38,646 nucleotides of DNA from NCBI GenBank assembly GCA_020629575.1, contig JAHDDB010000003.1, positions 1 through 38,646 on the forward strand. Reading direction: 5' to 3'. Positions 1 through 11,965 of the stretch are shown piece by piece (positions within the stretch are counted from its first letter, which is position 1; each line of letters begins with the position of its first letter). The notes beneath the pieces are model-generated. The model was not told the origin of the DNA. It ran no database searches and was given only the letters and a program-made list of their open reading frames with translations. The stretch is from Caedibacter sp. GTDB taxonomy: Bacteria > Pseudomonadota > Gammaproteobacteria > Francisellales > Francisellaceae. The translations under genes and the position numbers were made by a program.

Positions 1-753
1 GCAAAGGCCGATTTGCTGATACGCACAACACGCAAGGTTGAGCTCACACGAGAAGGTCATAAGCTATTGATGCAATGTCAGCGCTTAGAAAGTGAATGGT
101 TTGGCATTGGGCAGTTGATTAATAGCTTTGATGAGCACCCAGAAGGCGTGCTGTGCATTAGTAGTAATTACTATTTCGTTGAGGAAAGTTTGGCTCCCAT
201 TATTAAACGTTATTTACAGTTATATCCAAGTATGGAAGTTAAACTGACTGTTGAGGAGCGTATGCCTGAGTTATATCAGGAAAACATCGATATTGTATTT
301 GGGGTTAACTGGACGCCACCGGATGATGTGGTTGCTTATCGCTTAAGTAGTACTGATTATGTTTTGTGCGCTTCACCTGAGTACTTACAGCATAAGAGAG
401 TACCAAAAAACATCACGCAATTGGGAGCACATGATGTTATAGCGCACAGTGGGCGTGATGCGATCATATTGGGTGATCCACAATTAAACGCACAGTGCCA
501 GTCGCGCTTAAGTGTTAATAGCATTAGTTGTATGAAACGCTTTGCCATAGATGGGTTAGGTATTATCCAAGCGCATCGTTATATGCTCGCCGATGAGCTA
601 AAAAGTGGTGCTTTAGTTGAGATCAAAATGCCAGATTTTACGTCACCTCAGGTCAATATCAATATGTACTATCAAAAGCAGCAGTATGTTCAGCCAAAGA
701 TTAAAACCTTTGTTGAACTGGTTAAAGAAATGATTTTAGTTAAAATTAAGTGA
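1..753 (+). CDS. LysR-family transcriptional regulator, 5'-truncated by the window edge
   Basis: Frame is open from base 1 (AKADLLIRTTRKVELTREGHKLL...), matching the end of a LysR winged HTH (xRTTRxVxLTxxG), followed by a substrate-binding-like domain. Confidence 0.85.
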   Translation, partial: AKADLLIRTTRKVELTREGHKLLMQCQRLESEWFGIGQLINSFDEHPEGVLCISSNYYFVEESLAPIIKRYLQLYPSMEVKLTVEERMPELYQENIDIVFGVNWTPPDDVVAYRLSSTDYVLCASPEYLQHKRVPKNITQLGAHDVIAHSGRDAIILGDPQLNAQCQSRLSVNSISCMKRFAIDGLGIIQAHRYMLADELKSGALVEIKMPDFTSPQVNINMYYQKQQYVQPKIKTFVELVKEMILVKIK

Positions 754-965
754 TATACCGGTCACTATAATACCCCCAGGGTCACCTCATTAAAATTTAT
801 CCCTTAAAATTTCGTCTAGAAACACGGGGTTCCAACCTGCCATTTTTCTCATTACTTTAAGGCTTTTCCTTTTGTGCTCAGGCTTTTTTGCTTTAAGACT
901 TTTAACAGATTCTGTTTTTAAAAGTACTATCACAGCGAAAATACGACTTTCGCCAAGAAAATCAC

Positions 966-994
966 TTAACGATTTGTTTTAAGTAGCGCATAAT
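966..994 (+). promoter_or_regulatory. Candidate sigma70-type promoter upstream of glmM
   Basis: TTAACG (966-971), 17-nt spacer, CATAAT (989-994), ~40 nt before the glmM ATG; by eye only. Confidence 0.35.
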
Positions 995-1035
995 GTAGAG
1001 CGTTTTTAATCGAAAAAGCAAAAAGCACTAAATAT

Positions 1036-2364
1036 ATGGCAAGGAAATATTTTGGCACCGATGGTGTGCGCGGGAAAGTAGGTGTTAATCCGATCACACC
1101 TGAGTTTGCAATGAAGATGGGTAACGCGGTAGGGCAGGCACTTCGTGAAAAAGGTTTGCCCCTTGTTGTCGTGATTGGTCAGGACACTAGACGCTCCTCA
1201 GATATGTTAAAGGCAGGATTTATTGCAGGCATTACTGCGGTTGGTGTCAATGTGATTAATTTAGGCATGGTGCCGACACCCGTTGTCGCCTTTATGGTGC
1301 CAATTTTTAAAGCTGGAGCTGGAGTGGTTTTAAGTGCGTCACACAACCCGTTTTATGATAATGGAATTAAATTGTTTTCGCCTGAAGGACATAAGCTTCC
1401 GGATGATGTTGAATATCAGATTGAGCGCTATATTGATGAAGAATTTTACTATCAACCAGAAGGTGAGTTTGGTGAGATCTATAGCCAGATCAATGAAGTT
1501 GAGCCTTATATTAAGCATTGTTTGGCATCATTTGCAGATCAGATTGATTTGAGTGACAAAAAAATCATTGTTGATTGTGCTAATGGCGCGCTGTTTCGTG
1601 TTGCCAAAGAAGTTTTTTCGCGCTTGAATTTGAACACTGTTAACATTGCATCAAGTCCGGATGGTTTAAATATTAATGAAAATTGTGGTGCGGTACATCT
1701 TGATGCATTAAAAACTGCTGTTATCAATCAAAACGCTGATTTAGGTATTGCCTTTGATGGTGATGGTGATCGGATTATGCTTGTTGATGAAACAGGATGC
1801 GTGGTTGATGGCGATGATATTTTATTGGCTTTAGCAAAATACAATGAAAACATCCCCGGTGTGGTTGGCACGGTGATGACTAATCTTGCCATTGAGCAGG
1901 AATTTTTAAAGCTTCATTTGCCATTTAAGCGTGCTAAAGTTGGTGATCGCTATGTGATGGAGTTGTTGCTTGAAAATAATTGGACGCTTGGTGGTGAGTC
2001 TTCGGGGCACATTATTGATCTTCGTTATAACTCAACCGGTGATGGATTGACAGCGGCATTGCAAATTTTGGCATTATTAACAAAAGTCAACAAGCCTTTG
2101 TCAACACTAATTAGTAGTCAAAAAATGCCGCAGTTGATGGTCAATGTGCCGTTAACCAAGAAGCTTGATGCGAATGATATGAGTCTATTGATCGAAGATG
2201 TCAGCTTTGTTGAGAAAACCTTAGGAAGCGATGGTCGTGTGGTCTTGCGCCCTTCGGGTACTGAGCCAGTATTGCGTGTAATGGTTGAGGCAAAAACAGT
2301 TGATCTTACTAAGAAGTGGGTGGATTATCTGGTTGAAAAGGTTAAAGAAAAGTTAAATGCTTAA
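1036..2364 (+). CDS. glmM: Phosphoglucosamine mutase
   Basis: MARKYFGTDGVRG start, SASHNPFYDNGIK active-site serine loop, DGDGDR metal loop, RPSGTEP phosphate loop. Confidence 0.97.
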   Translation: MARKYFGTDGVRGKVGVNPITPEFAMKMGNAVGQALREKGLPLVVVIGQDTRRSSDMLKAGFIAGITAVGVNVINLGMVPTPVVAFMVPIFKAGAGVVLSASHNPFYDNGIKLFSPEGHKLPDDVEYQIERYIDEEFYYQPEGEFGEIYSQINEVEPYIKHCLASFADQIDLSDKKIIVDCANGALFRVAKEVFSRLNLNTVNIASSPDGLNINENCGAVHLDALKTAVINQNADLGIAFDGDGDRIMLVDETGCVVDGDDILLALAKYNENIPGVVGTVMTNLAIEQEFLKLHLPFKRAKVGDRYVMELLLENNWTLGGESSGHIIDLRYNSTGDGLTAALQILALLTKVNKPLSTLISSQKMPQLMVNVPLTKKLDANDMSLLIEDVSFVEKTLGSDGRVVLRPSGTEPVLRVMVEAKTVDLTKKWVDYLVEKVKEKLNA

Positions 2365-2377
2365 TAATGGAGTAACA

Positions 2378-3151
2378 ATGAGAAAACAAATTATTATTGG
2401 CAACTGGAAGATGAATGGCTCGCTATTATCGATTAAGAGTTTGTGTGAGTCGCTAAATAAATTATCAACAGAATCGCTATCTGCTGATATGGCGGTGTGT
2501 GTGCCTAGTGTTTATTTGTCGTATGTTAGCGACAATATCAAAGGAATCGCTCTTGGTGTGCAAAATGTTAGCCAATATGACAACGGTGCTTACACGGGCG
2601 AGATTAGTGTCAATATGCTTAAGGATTTTAACTGTCAATACGCTATTGTTGGGCATTCTGAGCGTCGTGCGCTATTTGGCGAAAGTAATATCGATGTTGC
2701 ATTGAAGGCTAAAAAAGCAACTGAAGCAGGGCTTTGTGCGATTGTTTGCGTTGGTGAGACATTAGAAGAAAGAACCACAGGTCAGCTTGAGGAAGTGTTA
2801 AAGGCTCAGTTGAGTGAGGTATTAAATGAGCTGACTCTAAATCAATTGAGAAATGTTATCATTGCTTATGAGCCGGTATGGGCGATTGGCACAGGGCTTG
2901 CAGCAACGGCATCACAAGTTCAAGAAGTCCATGCCTACTTGCGTTCGATCGTCACAAACTTCCATGTTGAGCTTGCTAAAAATATCAAAATTATATATGG
3001 TGGCAGCCTTAAACCGTCGAATGCTGATGAGATATTGAAGTTGGCAGATGTCGATGGTGGTTTGATAGGGGGTGCTTCTCTTTGTGGGAAGGACTTTGGT
3101 GAAATTGTTAAACATGCAAAAGCGTTTAAAAATGCCAAGCATGTAAAATAG
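2378..3151 (+). CDS. tpiA: Triosephosphate isomerase
   Basis: IGNWKMNG, VGHSERR, AYEPVWAIGTG, YGGSLKP motifs; ORF opens at 2357 but the TIM start MRKQIIIGNWKMNG is at 2378. Confidence 0.97.
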   Translation: MRKQIIIGNWKMNGSLLSIKSLCESLNKLSTESLSADMAVCVPSVYLSYVSDNIKGIALGVQNVSQYDNGAYTGEISVNMLKDFNCQYAIVGHSERRALFGESNIDVALKAKKATEAGLCAIVCVGETLEERTTGQLEEVLKAQLSEVLNELTLNQLRNVIIAYEPVWAIGTGLAATASQVQEVHAYLRSIVTNFHVELAKNIKIIYGGSLKPSNADEILKLADVDGGLIGGASLCGKDFGEIVKHAKAFKNAKHVK

Positions 3152-3164
3152 GCAAAGCGAATAA

Positions 3165-3671
3165 ATGTTAGCGTTAGTTATCACTGTACATATTATTGTT
3201 GCGATATTGATTGTTGGATTGATATTGTTGCAACAGGGCAAAGGAGCAAGCATGGGTGCCTCATTTGGGTCAGGCGCATCACAAACCGTATTTGGCAGTC
3301 GAGGAGCGGCGCCATTTATGTTTAAGTTCACAGCTTTTTTAGTCGCTGTTTTTTTTGTCACAAGCGTGAGTTTAAGCTATATTGGCAAGCAAAATGCAAA
3401 CAGGGGTGCTGAAGCTCAAGCATCAAACGGTGTGTCGCAAGCTGATTACCAAAAGCAGCAAGCAGCTCAGCAGGCTTTGATTGATCAGGCTAAAGCAACT
3501 GATGCAAAAGAAAACAAAGGTACAGCAACACTTCCAGTAAGCAATCTTCTAAAAACACCGACAGCGACAACATCAAATGCTGAAAAGGCTGATGACAAGT
3601 CAAAGCAGGCAGTTGATGTGAAGAATGCAACAACTAAAGAAAAAGAAGCGGTACCCGCATCAACTAAATAG
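3165..3671 (+). CDS. secG: Preprotein translocase subunit SecG with a long Ala/Lys-rich C-terminal tail
   Basis: Two TM helices with LLQQGKGASMGASFGSGASQTVFGSRGA signature; tpiA-secG-tRNA-Leu synteny. Confidence 0.93.
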   Translation: MLALVITVHIIVAILIVGLILLQQGKGASMGASFGSGASQTVFGSRGAAPFMFKFTAFLVAVFFVTSVSLSYIGKQNANRGAEAQASNGVSQADYQKQQAAQQALIDQAKATDAKENKGTATLPVSNLLKTPTATTSNAEKADDKSKQAVDVKNATTKEKEAVPASTK

Positions 3672-3762
3672 CTAGAGTAGAGTTTTTGATTGGTAAAGCA
3701 ATGGTGCTTGTGAGCCCGTAGCGATTTGTCAAAAGCTGTTTTAGTAAAGTAAAGTTTATTTT

Positions 3763-3848
3763 GCCAAAGTGGTGGAATTGGTAGACACGCCATCTTGAGG
3801 GGGTGGTGAGCGCAGCTCGTGCGGGTTCGAGTCCCGCCTTTGGCACCA
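3763..3848 (+). tRNA. tRNA-Leu (anticodon GAG)
   Basis: GCCAAAG...CTTTGGCACCA acceptor stem, anticodon arm CCATC-TTGAGGG-GGTGG, long variable arm, TψC GGGTTCGAGTCCC, encoded CCA. Confidence 0.96.
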
Positions 3849-3865
3849 AAAACGAGGATATAGGC

Positions 3866-4264
3866 ATGTTGCAGTATAGTGTATATCATGAGTTTTTGCC
3901 GATTTTGATTTTTCTCATTGTGGCGATTGCTATCGCATCAGCAATGGCAATTGGCGGCAAAATGCTATCAATTATTGTTGGGGTGAATAATCCTAACCCT
4001 GAAAAAAACGCACCATTTGAGTGCGGATTTGCTGAATTTGAAGATGCGCGCATCAAGTTCGATGTGCGTTTTTATTTGGTTGCTATTCTATTTTTGGTTT
4101 TTGATCTTGAAGTCGCTTTTATGATTCCTTGGGGTGTGCTGGTGCGTGATAGCGGTGCTGGTGGTATTTCGTGGGCAGCTTTCATTGCGATGATGATATT
4201 CTTGTTCATCTTACTAATTGGATTTATCTATGAGTGGAAGAAAGGAGCGCTAGAATGGGAGTAG
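3866..4264 (+). CDS. nuoA: NADH-quinone oxidoreductase subunit A
   Basis: [14 protein letters not shown] and [21 protein letters not shown] signatures; the track ORF start at 3803 lies in the tRNA, ATG at 3866 is more plausible. Confidence 0.95.
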   Translation: MLQYSVYHEFLPILIFLIVAIAIASAMAIGGKMLSIIVGVNNPNPEKNAPFECGFAEFEDARIKFDVRFYLVAILFLVFDLEVAFMIPWGVLVRDSGAGGISWAAFIAMMIFLFILLIGFIYEWKKGALEWE

Positions 4265-4740
4265 AAGAAGGCATTAACAATAATAAAGGCTTTATCACTG
4301 CCAGCGCTGATTCTTTAGTAAATTGGGTGCGTACAGGGTCTTTATGGCCTGTAACCTTTGGCCTTGCCTGTTGTGCGGTTGAAATGATGCATGCAGGTGC
4401 TGCGCGCTATGACCTTGATCGTTTTGGTATTGTATTTCGTCCAAGTCCACGTCAATCAGATGTATTGATTGTTGCCGGTACTTTGTGTAATAAGATGGCG
4501 CCAGCTTTGCGTAAAGTCTATGATCAGATGCCTGATCCAAAATGGGTCATTTCCATGGGGTCATGTGCCAATGGCGGCGGTTATTATCATTATTCCTACT
4601 CGGTGGTTAGAGGCTGCGATCGCATTATGCCCGTGGACATTTATGTGCCGGGTTGCCCACCAACGGCTGAAGCGCTTATCTATGGCATTATTCAGCTGCA
4701 AAATAAAATCAAACGTACTAATACAATTGCGAGGAAATGA
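4255..4740 (+). CDS. nuoB: NADH-quinone oxidoreductase subunit B
   Basis: [66 protein letters not shown]2 cluster ligands; start overlaps nuoA end. Confidence 0.97.
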   Translation: MGVEEGINNNKGFITASADSLVNWVRTGSLWPVTFGLACCAVEMMHAGAARYDLDRFGIVFRPSPRQSDVLIVAGTLCNKMAPALRKVYDQMPDPKWVISMGSCANGGGYYHYSYSVVRGCDRIMPVDIYVPGCPPTAEALIYGIIQLQNKIKRTNTIARK

Positions 4741-4742
4741 CG

Positions 4743-5411
4743 ATGTCGTTAACGCAAGAATTTATCGATGATTTAAAAAATGACTTTGACAGTCAATTTA
4801 TCTCAACAACTTTTCAACACGATGAACTTACCGTTGAAATTGCCAAAGGCAATCTCATCAAAGTGATGACACGCTTAAAAAAAGTATTTAAATTTGAGCA
4901 ACTTATTGATGTGACGGGCGTTGATTACTTAAGCTTTGGTGAAGATGAATGGAAAACGCAAAGTGCCACGAGTAGTGGTTTCTCGCGCGGTGTAGTCAAA
5001 GGCGAGTTGTTACATAAAGAGCCTAATAAAGGCAAGAAGCGCTTTGCAGTGGTTTATCACTTAATGAGCTTGGCGCTTAATATTCGTTTGCGTGTTAAGG
5101 TTTACTTAGATGAATTTGATCTAATGTTACCAAGTGTTGTCGATATTTGGCCTGCGGCAAACTGGAGTGAGCGTGAAGCTTTTGACATGTTTGGCTTTGT
5201 TTTTACAGGGCATCCTGATTTGCGTCGAATACTGACAGACTACGGCTTTGTAGGGCATCCATTTAGAAAAGATTTCCCACAAAGTGGTTATGTTGAGATG
5301 CGTTACGATGAAACGCAAAAACGTGTGGTTTACGAACCAGTAGAAATTGATCCGCGTGTTAATGCGCCTAAGGTTATTCGTCAAGATAACCGTTACTTAG
5401 ATGAACAGTAA
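4743..5411 (+). CDS. nuoC: NADH-quinone oxidoreductase subunit C (not fused to NuoD)
   Basis: [46 protein letters not shown] signature; alternate start at 4737. Confidence 0.96.
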   Translation: MSLTQEFIDDLKNDFDSQFISTTFQHDELTVEIAKGNLIKVMTRLKKVFKFEQLIDVTGVDYLSFGEDEWKTQSATSSGFSRGVVKGELLHKEPNKGKKRFAVVYHLMSLALNIRLRVKVYLDEFDLMLPSVVDIWPAANWSEREAFDMFGFVFTGHPDLRRILTDYGFVGHPFRKDFPQSGYVEMRYDETQKRVVYEPVEIDPRVNAPKVIRQDNRYLDEQ

Positions 5412-5422
5412 TTGAGAATGCT

Positions 5423-6676
5423 ATGGCAGAATTTAAAAACTATACAATGAACTTTGGTCCGGTGCATCCGGCGGCTCATGGCGTATTGCGCTTGGTGTTA
5501 GAGCTTGATGGTGAGGTCGTTGTTCGTGCTGATCCGCATGTTGGGCTTTTGCATCGCGGTACCGAGAAATTGGCTGAGTCAAAACCATTTAATCAAAGCA
5601 TTGGTTATATGGATCGCTTAGATTATGTATCAATGATGTGTAATGAGCATGCTTATGTGTTGGCGATTGAAAAACTGCTTGAGATCGAAGTGCCAAAACG
5701 TGCGCAATACATCCGTGTGATGTTTGCTGAAATTACGCGTATTTTGAATCACTTATTGTGGACGGCGGCGAATAGTTTGGATTTAGGTGCGATGACGATG
5801 TTTCTTTATGCATTTCGTGAGCGTGAAGATCTGTTTGACTGCTATGAAGCGGTTTCAGGGGCAAGAATGCATGCAACTTACTTCCGACCAGGAGGTGTTG
5901 CGCGTGATCTACCATTGACAATGCCAAAATATGAAAAATCTCGTTTTACGTCAAAGCGTAAATTAAAAGCAATTAATAAAAATCGCCAAGGCTCATTGCT
6001 TGATTTTATTTGGGATTTTACTGAGCGTTTTCCAAAGTGTGTTGATGAATATGAAAACCTATTAACCAATAACCGTATCTGGAAGCAGCGTACGGTAGGT
6101 ATTGGTGTGGTAACGGCTGAGCGTGCTAAGGCATTAGGCTTTGGTGGTCCAATGTTAAGAGGCTCAGGTGTGGCGTGGGATCTTCGCAAAAAACAACCAT
6201 ACGATGTCTATAGCGAACTTGAGTTTGATATTCCTGTTGGTAGTCATGGTGATTGTTATGATCGCTATTTGGTACGTATGGCAGAAATGCGTGAATCCAA
6301 TAAAATCATCCGCCAATGTGTAGAATGGTTGCGTGACAACGAAGGTCCTATTATGGCACCAAATCACAAAGTGACTCCGCCTAAGCGCGATGAGATGAAA
6401 AACAGTATGGAAGCCTTGATTCACCATTTTAAATTATTCTCTGAGGGCTATTGTGTGCCTGAAGGTGAAGTGTATGTGGGAACAGAGCATCCAAAAGGTG
6501 AATTTGGAATTTACTTGGTATCAGATGGTGCCAATAAACCGTATCGTCTAAAGATTAGAGCGCCAGGCTTTACCCATTTAAGTGCGATGAATGAAATGTT
6601 AAGCGGGCATATGTTATCCGATGCTCCGGCAATTATTGCGACACAAGATATTGTGTTTGGCGATGTAGATAGATAG
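5423..6676 (+). CDS. nuoD: NADH-quinone oxidoreductase subunit D
   Basis: [23 protein letters not shown] start; [39 protein letters not shown] end. Confidence 0.98.
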   Translation: MAEFKNYTMNFGPVHPAAHGVLRLVLELDGEVVVRADPHVGLLHRGTEKLAESKPFNQSIGYMDRLDYVSMMCNEHAYVLAIEKLLEIEVPKRAQYIRVMFAEITRILNHLLWTAANSLDLGAMTMFLYAFREREDLFDCYEAVSGARMHATYFRPGGVARDLPLTMPKYEKSRFTSKRKLKAINKNRQGSLLDFIWDFTERFPKCVDEYENLLTNNRIWKQRTVGIGVVTAERAKALGFGGPMLRGSGVAWDLRKKQPYDVYSELEFDIPVGSHGDCYDRYLVRMAEMRESNKIIRQCVEWLRDNEGPIMAPNHKVTPPKRDEMKNSMEALIHHFKLFSEGYCVPEGEVYVGTEHPKGEFGIYLVSDGANKPYRLKIRAPGFTHLSAMNEMLSGHMLSDAPAIIATQDIVFGDVDR

Positions 6677-6689
6677 GTAAGGTTTGTCT

Positions 6690-7193
6690 ATGTTAGAGAA
6701 TAAGTTAGATAAAAAAGAAATATTTTCACCTCAAGTCACTGAGTTGCTAGAGAACTGGGAAAAGCGTTATCCCACTAATCAAAAGCGCTCTGTCATCATC
6801 CCTGGCTTGCATGTTTTGCAAGACTATAACAACGGCTATTTAACCGAAGAATTAATGGATAAACTAGCACTTTATTTGGATGTGCCGGCAGCTTCAGTTT
6901 ATGAAGTGGCGACTTTCTATAGCATGTATGATCTTAAAAAAGTAGGCAGACATAAGCTAAATGTATGTACTAATCTTTCATGTATGTTAAATGGTGCCAA
7001 GAAAATCATGACGCACATTGAAAATAAGCTTGATATTAAAGCAGGGCAAACAACAGCGGATGGTAGAATTACGCTGAAGTCTGTTGAGTGTCAGGGTGCA
7101 TGCTGTGGTGCGCCAATGTTGGAAGTGGATAAGGTTTTTTATGAAAACTTAACCACTGCAAAAGTCGATCAAATTATTGATTCTTTGGAGTAG
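6690..7193 (+). CDS. nuoE: NADH-quinone oxidoreductase subunit E
   Basis: EVATFYSMYDLKKVGRHKLNVCTNLSCML and SVECQGACCGAP [2Fe-2S] motif. Confidence 0.96.
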   Translation: MLENKLDKKEIFSPQVTELLENWEKRYPTNQKRSVIIPGLHVLQDYNNGYLTEELMDKLALYLDVPAASVYEVATFYSMYDLKKVGRHKLNVCTNLSCMLNGAKKIMTHIENKLDIKAGQTTADGRITLKSVECQGACCGAPMLEVDKVFYENLTTAKVDQIIDSLE

Positions 7194-7196
7194 CAG

Positions 7197-8468
7197 ATGG
7201 CGAATGAAGTATGTTTTAGAACCCTGCACCTTGAACGACCGTGGTCATTGAAGTCTTACGAATCAATCGGTGGCTACTCTTATTGGAAAAGAATTCTCGA
7301 TGAGAAGATTCCACCTGAAGTGATTATTGAGGAGCTTAAAAAGTCAGGTTTACGTGGTCGTGGTGGTGCTGGTTTCCCAACGGGACTTAAGTGGAGCTTT
7401 ATGCCGCGCAACTTGCCAGGACAGAAGTATGTTGTATGCAATTCTGATGAAGGTGAACCAGGGACTTGCAAAGATCGCGAGATTTTACGTAATAATCCGC
7501 ATCAATTAATCGAGGGCATGGCAATTGCCGGTTATGTTACCGGTGCAACAGTAGGTTATAACTATGTCCGTGGCGAGTTTTATGAGCCGATTGCACGCTT
7601 TGAAGCGGCCTTAAATGAGGCGCGTGCAATGGGTTTGATCGGATTTAACCTGCGCAGTTCAGGTGTTGATTTTAATTTATATTGTTCAATTGGGGCGGGT
7701 GCCTATATCTGTGGTGAAGAAACTGCATTATTAAATTCGCTTGAAGGGCGTAAAGGTCAGCCACGATTTAAGCCACCATTTCCAGCCAATAAAGGCTTAT
7801 ATGGTTGTCCAACCAATATTAATAATACTGAGACGTATGCTTCAGTGCCGCCAATACTAGAGCATGGCGGTGAATGGTTTCAGAAAATGGGTACAGAGAA
7901 AAGTGGTGGTACTAAGCTCTTCTGTGTTTCAGGGCATGTTAACATGCCAGGTGTTTTTGAAATTGGCCTTGGAACGCCATTTAAAGATCTGTTGGCAATG
8001 GCAGGCGGCGTGCGTGATAATAAAAAAATCAAAGCGGTGATTCCAGGTGGCAGTTCATGTAAGATCCTAACTGGTGAGGAAATGCTATCTTTAACCATGG
8101 ATTATGAAGCCATTGGTCAAGCAGGTTCAATGTTAGGCTCAGGTGCTGTTGTCGTGCTTGATGAAGATACATGTATGGTCGAGTTACTAGCGCGCTTAGC
8201 AGAGTTTTATTATGAAGAGTCTTGTGGGCAGTGCACACCGTGTCGCGAAGGTACTGGCTGGTTGGCAAGAACCTTGGAGCGTATTTTGCATGGTGAAGGT
8301 AAGCCGGAGGATATTGATAATTTAGCGCGTGTCGCCTCAAATATTGAAGGCAATACCATTTGTGGTTTAGGTGATGCTGCGGCGTGGCCAGTACAAAGCT
8401 ATATTAAGAAATTCAGACATGAATTTGAATATATGATTGAACATAAGCGCAGTATTGTCAGTGCTTAA
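7197..8468 (+). CDS. nuoF: NADH-quinone oxidoreductase subunit F
   Basis: [19 protein letters not shown] site, [18 protein letters not shown] site, [12 protein letters not shown] Fe-S site. Confidence 0.98.
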   Translation: MANEVCFRTLHLERPWSLKSYESIGGYSYWKRILDEKIPPEVIIEELKKSGLRGRGGAGFPTGLKWSFMPRNLPGQKYVVCNSDEGEPGTCKDREILRNNPHQLIEGMAIAGYVTGATVGYNYVRGEFYEPIARFEAALNEARAMGLIGFNLRSSGVDFNLYCSIGAGAYICGEETALLNSLEGRKGQPRFKPPFPANKGLYGCPTNINNTETYASVPPILEHGGEWFQKMGTEKSGGTKLFCVSGHVNMPGVFEIGLGTPFKDLLAMAGGVRDNKKIKAVIPGGSSCKILTGEEMLSLTMDYEAIGQAGSMLGSGAVVVLDEDTCMVELLARLAEFYYEESCGQCTPCREGTGWLARTLERILHGEGKPEDIDNLARVASNIEGNTICGLGDAAAWPVQSYIKKFRHEFEYMIEHKRSIVSA

Positions 8469-8479
8469 TAAAATAGTGA

Positions 8480-8508
8480 AACCCTATTGCTGATTTAAGC
8501 GTAGGGTT
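8480..8508 (+). promoter_or_regulatory. Intercistronic hairpin between nuoF and nuoG
   Basis: AACCCTA-tt-GCT-GATTTA-AGC-g-TAGGGTT; 7-bp outer plus 3-bp inner stem, no following U-tract. Confidence 0.55.
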
Positions 8509-8541
8509 AAAAATAAACGTAATTGATGAAGGGTGACTCCC

Positions 8542-10944
8542 GTGTCAGAAAAAGAAGCAACAAAACAACTTAATATCGAGATCAATGGTCAGCCATATGC
8601 GGCGAAGCCTGGTGAGATGATTATTCAGATCGCTGATAGGCATGGTATTTATATTCCGCGCTTTTGTTATCACAAGAAACTCTCGATAGCAGCCAACTGC
8701 AGAATGTGTCTTGTCGAAGTTGAAGGGGCAAGAAAGCCATCTCCAGCGTGCGCGACACCGATTATGGACGGCATGAAAGTTTTTACAAAATCGCCAACGA
8801 CACTTTCTTATCAAAAGAAGGTCATGGAGTTTTTACTTATTAACCATCCGCTTGATTGTCCTATTTGTGACCAAGGTGGTGAGTGTGAACTTCAAGATGT
8901 CGCGATGGGTTATGGCAGTGATGTTTCTAAATATAATGAAACTAAGCGCGTATTTGATGACCCAACCTTAGGGCCATTAGTAGCAACTGATATGACGCGC
9001 TGTATTCAATGTACGCGTTGTGTGCGTTTTGGTGAAGAAATCAGCGGTGATAAAGAGCTTGGTGCGATGGGCAGAGGAGATCACACGCAAATCGGTACTT
9101 ATGTTGCTAAAACCGTCAATTCGGAATTATCAGGTAATATTATTGATTTATGCCCAGTGGGTGCTTTGACATCTAAACCATTTAGATTCCATGCGCGTGC
9201 TTGGGAGCTTCAACAATATGCAACGATTTCAGGCGCTGATTGCGTTGGTGCGAATATCTATGCGCATACGCGTCGCAATCAACTAATGCGTGTTGTGCCA
9301 AAAGAAAACGAAAGTATTAATGAAACGTGGATTGCCGATAAAGATCGTTTTGCTTATACCGGTGTTTATGCCGAAGATCGTGTTACACAACCGATGATCA
9401 AAAAAGCAGGTGCTTGGGTTGATGTGTCGTGGGAAGAAGCATTAGATTTTATCAAAGTGGCCATCGAGCAAACCAAGGCGCAAGACGGTGTTAATGCGAT
9501 ATCGAGTCTTGCTTCAGATTCTGCGACAACAGAGAGTTTATACCTTATCCAAAAACTGATGCGTCAAGTTGGATCAAACAATATTGATACGCGCTTAATG
9601 CAAGGTGTGCATGCCTTAACACTGCACACAGGTGTCGGATTTGATTGCGAATTAGCTGAAATTGAACATGCTGATGTTGCATTACTGGTTGGCAGCTATT
9701 TACGAAAAGAAGTCCCATTGATTAATCACCGCGTGCACAAGGCAGTGAAAAATGGTGCGAAGGTTTTGGCACTCAATAGCCAAGAATATGACTTCAATTA
9801 TGCCGTTCAGACGACACAAGTTGAAGCCAATGAGATGGTTTATGCGCTAGCGAATTTAGTTAAAGCCGTAGCACAAAAAATCTCGCAACCAATAGCAACA
9901 GAGGTCGTTAAAAAGGCTGTTGAATCATTAGAGATTTTGCCTGAAATCGAAAGTTTGGCAACGGAGCTTGTTGCAGCTGAGAAACCAGTGATGATTTTAG
10001 GTTTTGATGCCATCTTAAATAAAGATTTTGCTGAAATTTATGCATTGTTTACTGAGCTTAAATCATTATTGAACGCCAAAGGTGGTGTGCTTAGTTTTGG
10101 CGCTAATGCCAAAGGTGCGTTACTTGCAGGAGTAGCAAGTGAATATCTGCCAGGTGCTAATGAAAACTTACAACAAGGCATGAACGCACAAGCGATATTA
10201 AGTAATAAAACCAAATTATTATTAAACTTTGCGGTTGAACCTGAGTTTGATTCAGTGTTAGGTCAAGAATCCTTACAAAAGCTGCAAGAGATTGATATTG
10301 TGGCAGCATTTACAAGCTATGCAACGGCTGAAATGTTTAAATATGCGGATATCATACTGCCGATTACTACACATTTTGAAGAAGATGGTTCATTTGTAAA
10401 TATCGCTGGACAAACACAGCACTTTAAAGCCGTCATCCAACCATATGAAGATAGTAAACCTTTGTGGAAAGTATTGCGTGTATTAGCGAACCTATTAAAT
10501 TTGGAAGGCTTTGATTACCAAACAGTTGATGAGGTTTATCAGGAGTTTGCGACACATGAGCAGGCAGAATTAAAAATTGATGTTGATGGATTGTTTAAGA
10601 ATGGCTTAACAGCACTGACTGAAGGCTATCATGTCACGCCATCTGTATCGATGTATAGTACAAATGCATTATTAAGACGTGCTAAACCATTGCAAGCAAC
10701 AAAAGATGCTCATTATGCGCAAAGCTTGCGTGTATCAGCTAAGTATGTCGTAGCACATGAGATAAACACATCAGGTCGTGTGATTGTTAAACTTGATGGC
10801 AAAGCATACGAAGTGGATCTCATCATTGATGGAACATTAGCCAAAGACACGATAATCGTGCCGTTTCAGCTTATGCCGACTTGTGGCAAAGCTTGGGGCA
10901 ATGTTACAATCACGCCAATTAAACAGACGGTGGTAAACGCATGA
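8542..10944 (+). CDS. nuoG: NADH-quinone oxidoreductase subunit G
   Basis: 2Fe-2S and 4Fe-4S N-terminal ligands ([47 protein letters not shown]) plus molybdopterin-oxidoreductase-like domain; ORF track starts at GTG 8533, GTG 8542 follows AAGGGTG. Confidence 0.95.
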   Translation: MSEKEATKQLNIEINGQPYAAKPGEMIIQIADRHGIYIPRFCYHKKLSIAANCRMCLVEVEGARKPSPACATPIMDGMKVFTKSPTTLSYQKKVMEFLLINHPLDCPICDQGGECELQDVAMGYGSDVSKYNETKRVFDDPTLGPLVATDMTRCIQCTRCVRFGEEISGDKELGAMGRGDHTQIGTYVAKTVNSELSGNIIDLCPVGALTSKPFRFHARAWELQQYATISGADCVGANIYAHTRRNQLMRVVPKENESINETWIADKDRFAYTGVYAEDRVTQPMIKKAGAWVDVSWEEALDFIKVAIEQTKAQDGVNAISSLASDSATTESLYLIQKLMRQVGSNNIDTRLMQGVHALTLHTGVGFDCELAEIEHADVALLVGSYLRKEVPLINHRVHKAVKNGAKVLALNSQEYDFNYAVQTTQVEANEMVYALANLVKAVAQKISQPIATEVVKKAVESLEILPEIESLATELVAAEKPVMILGFDAILNKDFAEIYALFTELKSLLNAKGGVLSFGANAKGALLAGVASEYLPGANENLQQGMNAQAILSNKTKLLLNFAVEPEFDSVLGQESLQKLQEIDIVAAFTSYATAEMFKYADIILPITTHFEEDGSFVNIAGQTQHFKAVIQPYEDSKPLWKVLRVLANLLNLEGFDYQTVDEVYQEFATHEQAELKIDVDGLFKNGLTALTEGYHVTPSVSMYSTNALLRRAKPLQATKDAHYAQSLRVSAKYVVAHEINTSGRVIVKLDGKAYEVDLIIDGTLAKDTIIVPFQLMPTCGKAWGNVTITPIKQTVVNA

Positions 10945-11954
10945 TTTTAGATATTATCTGGATTGTTCTAAAAGTCTTATTAATCGTTATCCCTTTGATT
11001 CTGGTTGTAGCTTATTACACTTATGCAGAGCGTAAAGTCATTGGTTACATGCAAGATCGTATTGGTCCAAATCGTGTGGGTTCTTTTGGTTTATTACAAC
11101 CCATCGTTGATGCGGTTAAGTTGCTGCTTAAAGAAATCATTATTCCAGCGAAATCAAACCGCTATTTATTCTTTATCGCACCGATGCTTGCTTTCGCACC
11201 TGCTTATACGGCATGGGCAGTTGTGCCATTTGGTCAAGGCATCGTGTTGGCGGATATCAATGCCGGTGTGTTGTATATTCTGGCGATGACTTCAATTGCA
11301 GTATATGGTGTGATTATCGCTGGTTGGGCATCTAACTCGAAATATGCAATGTTTGGTGCGTTGCGTGCAGCAGCTCAGGTTGTATCCTATGAGTTAGCAA
11401 TGGGTTTTGCCATCATCGGTGTGTTGATCGCTGCGGGTTCACTTAATCTAAGCACGATTGTCGAAACACAACAAGGTGGTATTTGGCACTGGTACTTTAT
11501 CCCGCTATTTCCTTTGTTTGTTATTTACTTTATCTCAGGTGTTGCTGAGACGGGACGTGCCCCATTTGATGTGATCGAAGGTGAATCTGAGATTATTGCT
11601 GGACATCATGTTGAGTATTCCGGCGCGCGCTTTGCGTTATTCTTCTTAGCAGAATATGCTAATATGATTTTGATCAGCTTGTTAACTGCGGTTTTCTTTT
11701 TAGGTGGTTGGATTTCGCCATTTGAAAATATCCCTGTGCTTGATCAGTTCTTTAGCTTTGTGCCTGGCATGATCTGGCTATTCTTAAAAACTGGTATTTT
11801 CATGTTTATGTATTTATGGATTCGTGCAACTTTCCCAAGATATCGCTATGACCAATTAATGCGATTGGGCTGGAAGATTTTTATTCCAGTGACTTTAGTA
11901 TGGGTTATTGTGGTTGCATTTATGGTTAAACTTGGCTTAGGTCCTTGGTGGTAG
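10941..11954 (+). CDS. nuoH: NADH-quinone oxidoreductase subunit H
   Basis: [52 protein letters not shown]. Confidence 0.98.
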   Translation: MILDIIWIVLKVLLIVIPLILVVAYYTYAERKVIGYMQDRIGPNRVGSFGLLQPIVDAVKLLLKEIIIPAKSNRYLFFIAPMLAFAPAYTAWAVVPFGQGIVLADINAGVLYILAMTSIAVYGVIIAGWASNSKYAMFGALRAAAQVVSYELAMGFAIIGVLIAAGSLNLSTIVETQQGGIWHWYFIPLFPLFVIYFISGVAETGRAPFDVIEGESEIIAGHHVEYSGARFALFFLAEYANMILISLLTAVFFLGGWISPFENIPVLDQFFSFVPGMIWLFLKTGIFMFMYLWIRATFPRYRYDQLMRLGWKIFIPVTLVWVIVVAFMVKLGLGPWW

Positions 11955-11965
11955 GAGATTTATTG

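Noticed and set aside
2912-3361. 149-aa minus-strand ORF across tpiA/secG
   Set aside because: Shadow ORF opposite two confident genes, with low-complexity unlikely composition. The same reasoning applies to the other short ORFs nested in nuo, hsd, asnS and pilT genes.
3485-3889. Minus-strand ORFs 3485-3889 and 3664-3867 with peptide such as [15 protein letters not shown]
   Set aside because: They run antisense through tRNA-Leu and secG; this is a classic tRNA-antisense spurious translation.
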